Source: Gemmatimonadota bacterium (lineage in GTDB: Bacteria; Gemmatimonadota; Gemmatimonadetes; Gemmatimonadales; GWC2-71-9). Taken from it: 6,552 bases of DNA. A model generated the notes under the pieces. It saw only the letters and a program-made list of their open reading frames with translations. It had not been told where the DNA came from and searched no databases. The translations under genes and the position numbers were made by a program. The DNA lies in the NCBI GenBank assembly GCA_003220855.1, contig QHTP01000191.1:1-6552 (forward strand), given 5' to 3'. The stretch's first letter is position 1, and the number at the start of each line of letters is the position of its first letter. Below are positions 6,112 through 6,552 of this stretch, one piece after another.

Positions 6112-6128
6112 TCGGCGCCGGTGCAGGA

Positions 6129-6157
6129 TGGACCCTCCCTCACGCCAGTGGTAATAT
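6129..6157 (+). promoter_or_regulatory. Candidate extended -10 promoter of ku
   Basis: TAATAT (6152-6157) is preceded by TGG at 6149-6151, giving the TGn extended -10 form. TGGACC (6129-6134) lies 17 bp upstream as a weak -35 box (4/6). Transcription would start near 6164, giving a leader of about 39 nt to the ku ATG. It points away from the ligD promoter, so the two share a compact control region. Confidence 0.5.
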
Positions 6158-6202
6158 CCTGATGCCGTCGGTCGGCCCGTCACCCTTTCACCAGCAGGCC
6201 CT

Positions 6203-6552
6203 ATGCCCGCGCACTCGATAGGCTCCGCCACGATTTCTTTCGGGCTCGTCTCGGTCCCGATCAAGATGTTCTCGGCCGGCGAGTCGTCGGCCGCGATCTC
6301 GTTCAACTGGCTGCACAAGAAGGACGGAGCCCGTCTGAAGCAGCAATACGTCTGCTCGAAGGACGGGGAGAAGGTCGAGAAAGAGGACATGATCAAGGGG
6401 TACGAGTTCAGCAAGGGGCGGTATGTTCAGTTCACTCCCGACGAGCTCAAGGCGCTCGAGGAGAAGGGGACGGGCTCGATCAACATCACCGAATTCGTGG
6501 ACGCCGACACGGTGGACCGGATGTACATGGACAAGGTCTACTTCATGGGACC
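6203..6552 (+). CDS. ku: Ku protein, N-terminal part (cut by the window end)
   Basis: This is the bacterial Ku homodimer subunit, a ring that threads onto DNA double-strand ends and recruits LigD. The visible 116 codons (plus two bases) cover roughly the first 40% of a usual ~260-300 residue protein. Matching segments are SATISFGLVSVPIKMFSA (8-25), the SFNWLHKKDGARLK stretch (33-46), CSKDGEKVEKEDMIKGYE (51-68), YVQFTPDELKALE (74-86) and the strand INITEFVDADTVDRMYMDKVYFMG (93-116). These follow the Ku beta-barrel order without gaps. The start is ATG at 6203 with a weak AGG at 6196-6198. The usual 'W.G' just before the ISFGLV motif is replaced by 'GSAT', a mild departure. It diverges from ligD across 132 bp; the pairing of ku and ligD is the standard context for bacterial end joining. 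Confidence 0.95.
   Translation, partial: MPAHSIGSATISFGLVSVPIKMFSAGESSAAISFNWLHKKDGARLKQQYVCSKDGEKVEKEDMIKGYEFSKGRYVQFTPDELKALEEKGTGSINITEFVDADTVDRMYMDKVYFMG

Noticed and set aside
6071..6202. LexA/SOS box controlling ku and ligD
   Set aside because: No GAAC...GTTC or CTGT...ACAG dyad is present in the gap.
6067..6414. Minus-strand frame opposite the start of ku
   Set aside because: It is antisense to conserved Ku codons and crosses both promoters; no homology pattern is visible.

Overview
This is a GC-rich bacterial window with tightly packed genes. The genes suggest a soil-type bacterium outside the common model groups. It carries a Ku/LigD end-joining pair, a small ribosomal protein of the THX family, the KANL3/Tex30-type hydrolase and short heptamer repeats. 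A Gemmatimonadota-like or related lineage is my best guess from general resemblance; it was not tested and should be held loosely.

Layout. At the left edge, plus strand, lies the C-terminal PDZ domain of a protein that begins outside the window (1-276), followed by a small protein with two ACT-like halves (345-758). Then comes a run of six minus-strand genes, listed here in transcription order from the right: ligD (6070 to 3624, disrupted), an alpha/beta hydrolase (3640-2963), an EVE-domain protein (2916-2503), a 44-residue THX ribosomal protein (2475-2341), a small exported protein of unknown function (2344-1976) and DNA polymerase IV, dinB (1979-759). The spacings are -17, +46, +27, -4 and -4 nt, so this is very probably one transcription unit. 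dinB meets the ACT-protein gene tail to tail with no base between the stop codons. At the right edge the start of ku (6203 onward) points the other way and is cut by the window end.

How the genes work together. Ku and LigD form the bacterial non-homologous end-joining machinery: Ku holds DNA ends, and LigD trims, fills and seals them. They diverge from a 132-bp region carrying two back-to-back sigma70-like promoters. The ligD promoter is good enough to predict an almost leaderless mRNA starting with GTG. The same operon ends with a Y-family lesion-bypass polymerase and includes an EVE-domain protein, a family that reads modified bases, so it looks like a DNA-damage operon with a ribosomal protein inside it.

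Main oddities. (1) The LigD polymerase domain is broken near 3953-3958: about 35 residues holding the KTSG...GLH nucleotide-binding segment are missing and the frame shifts. This is either a real lesion or an assembly error. (2) An 86-bp imperfect palindrome made of degenerate heptamers (CGGGATG units, then their reverse complements) is embedded in the coding sequence for the ligase-polymerase linker. (3) A second heptamer array (TCCGTTG x3) spans the EVE-gene stop codon and lies against the THX ribosome-binding site. I see no mobile element with a transposase, no CRISPR array and no RNA gene.
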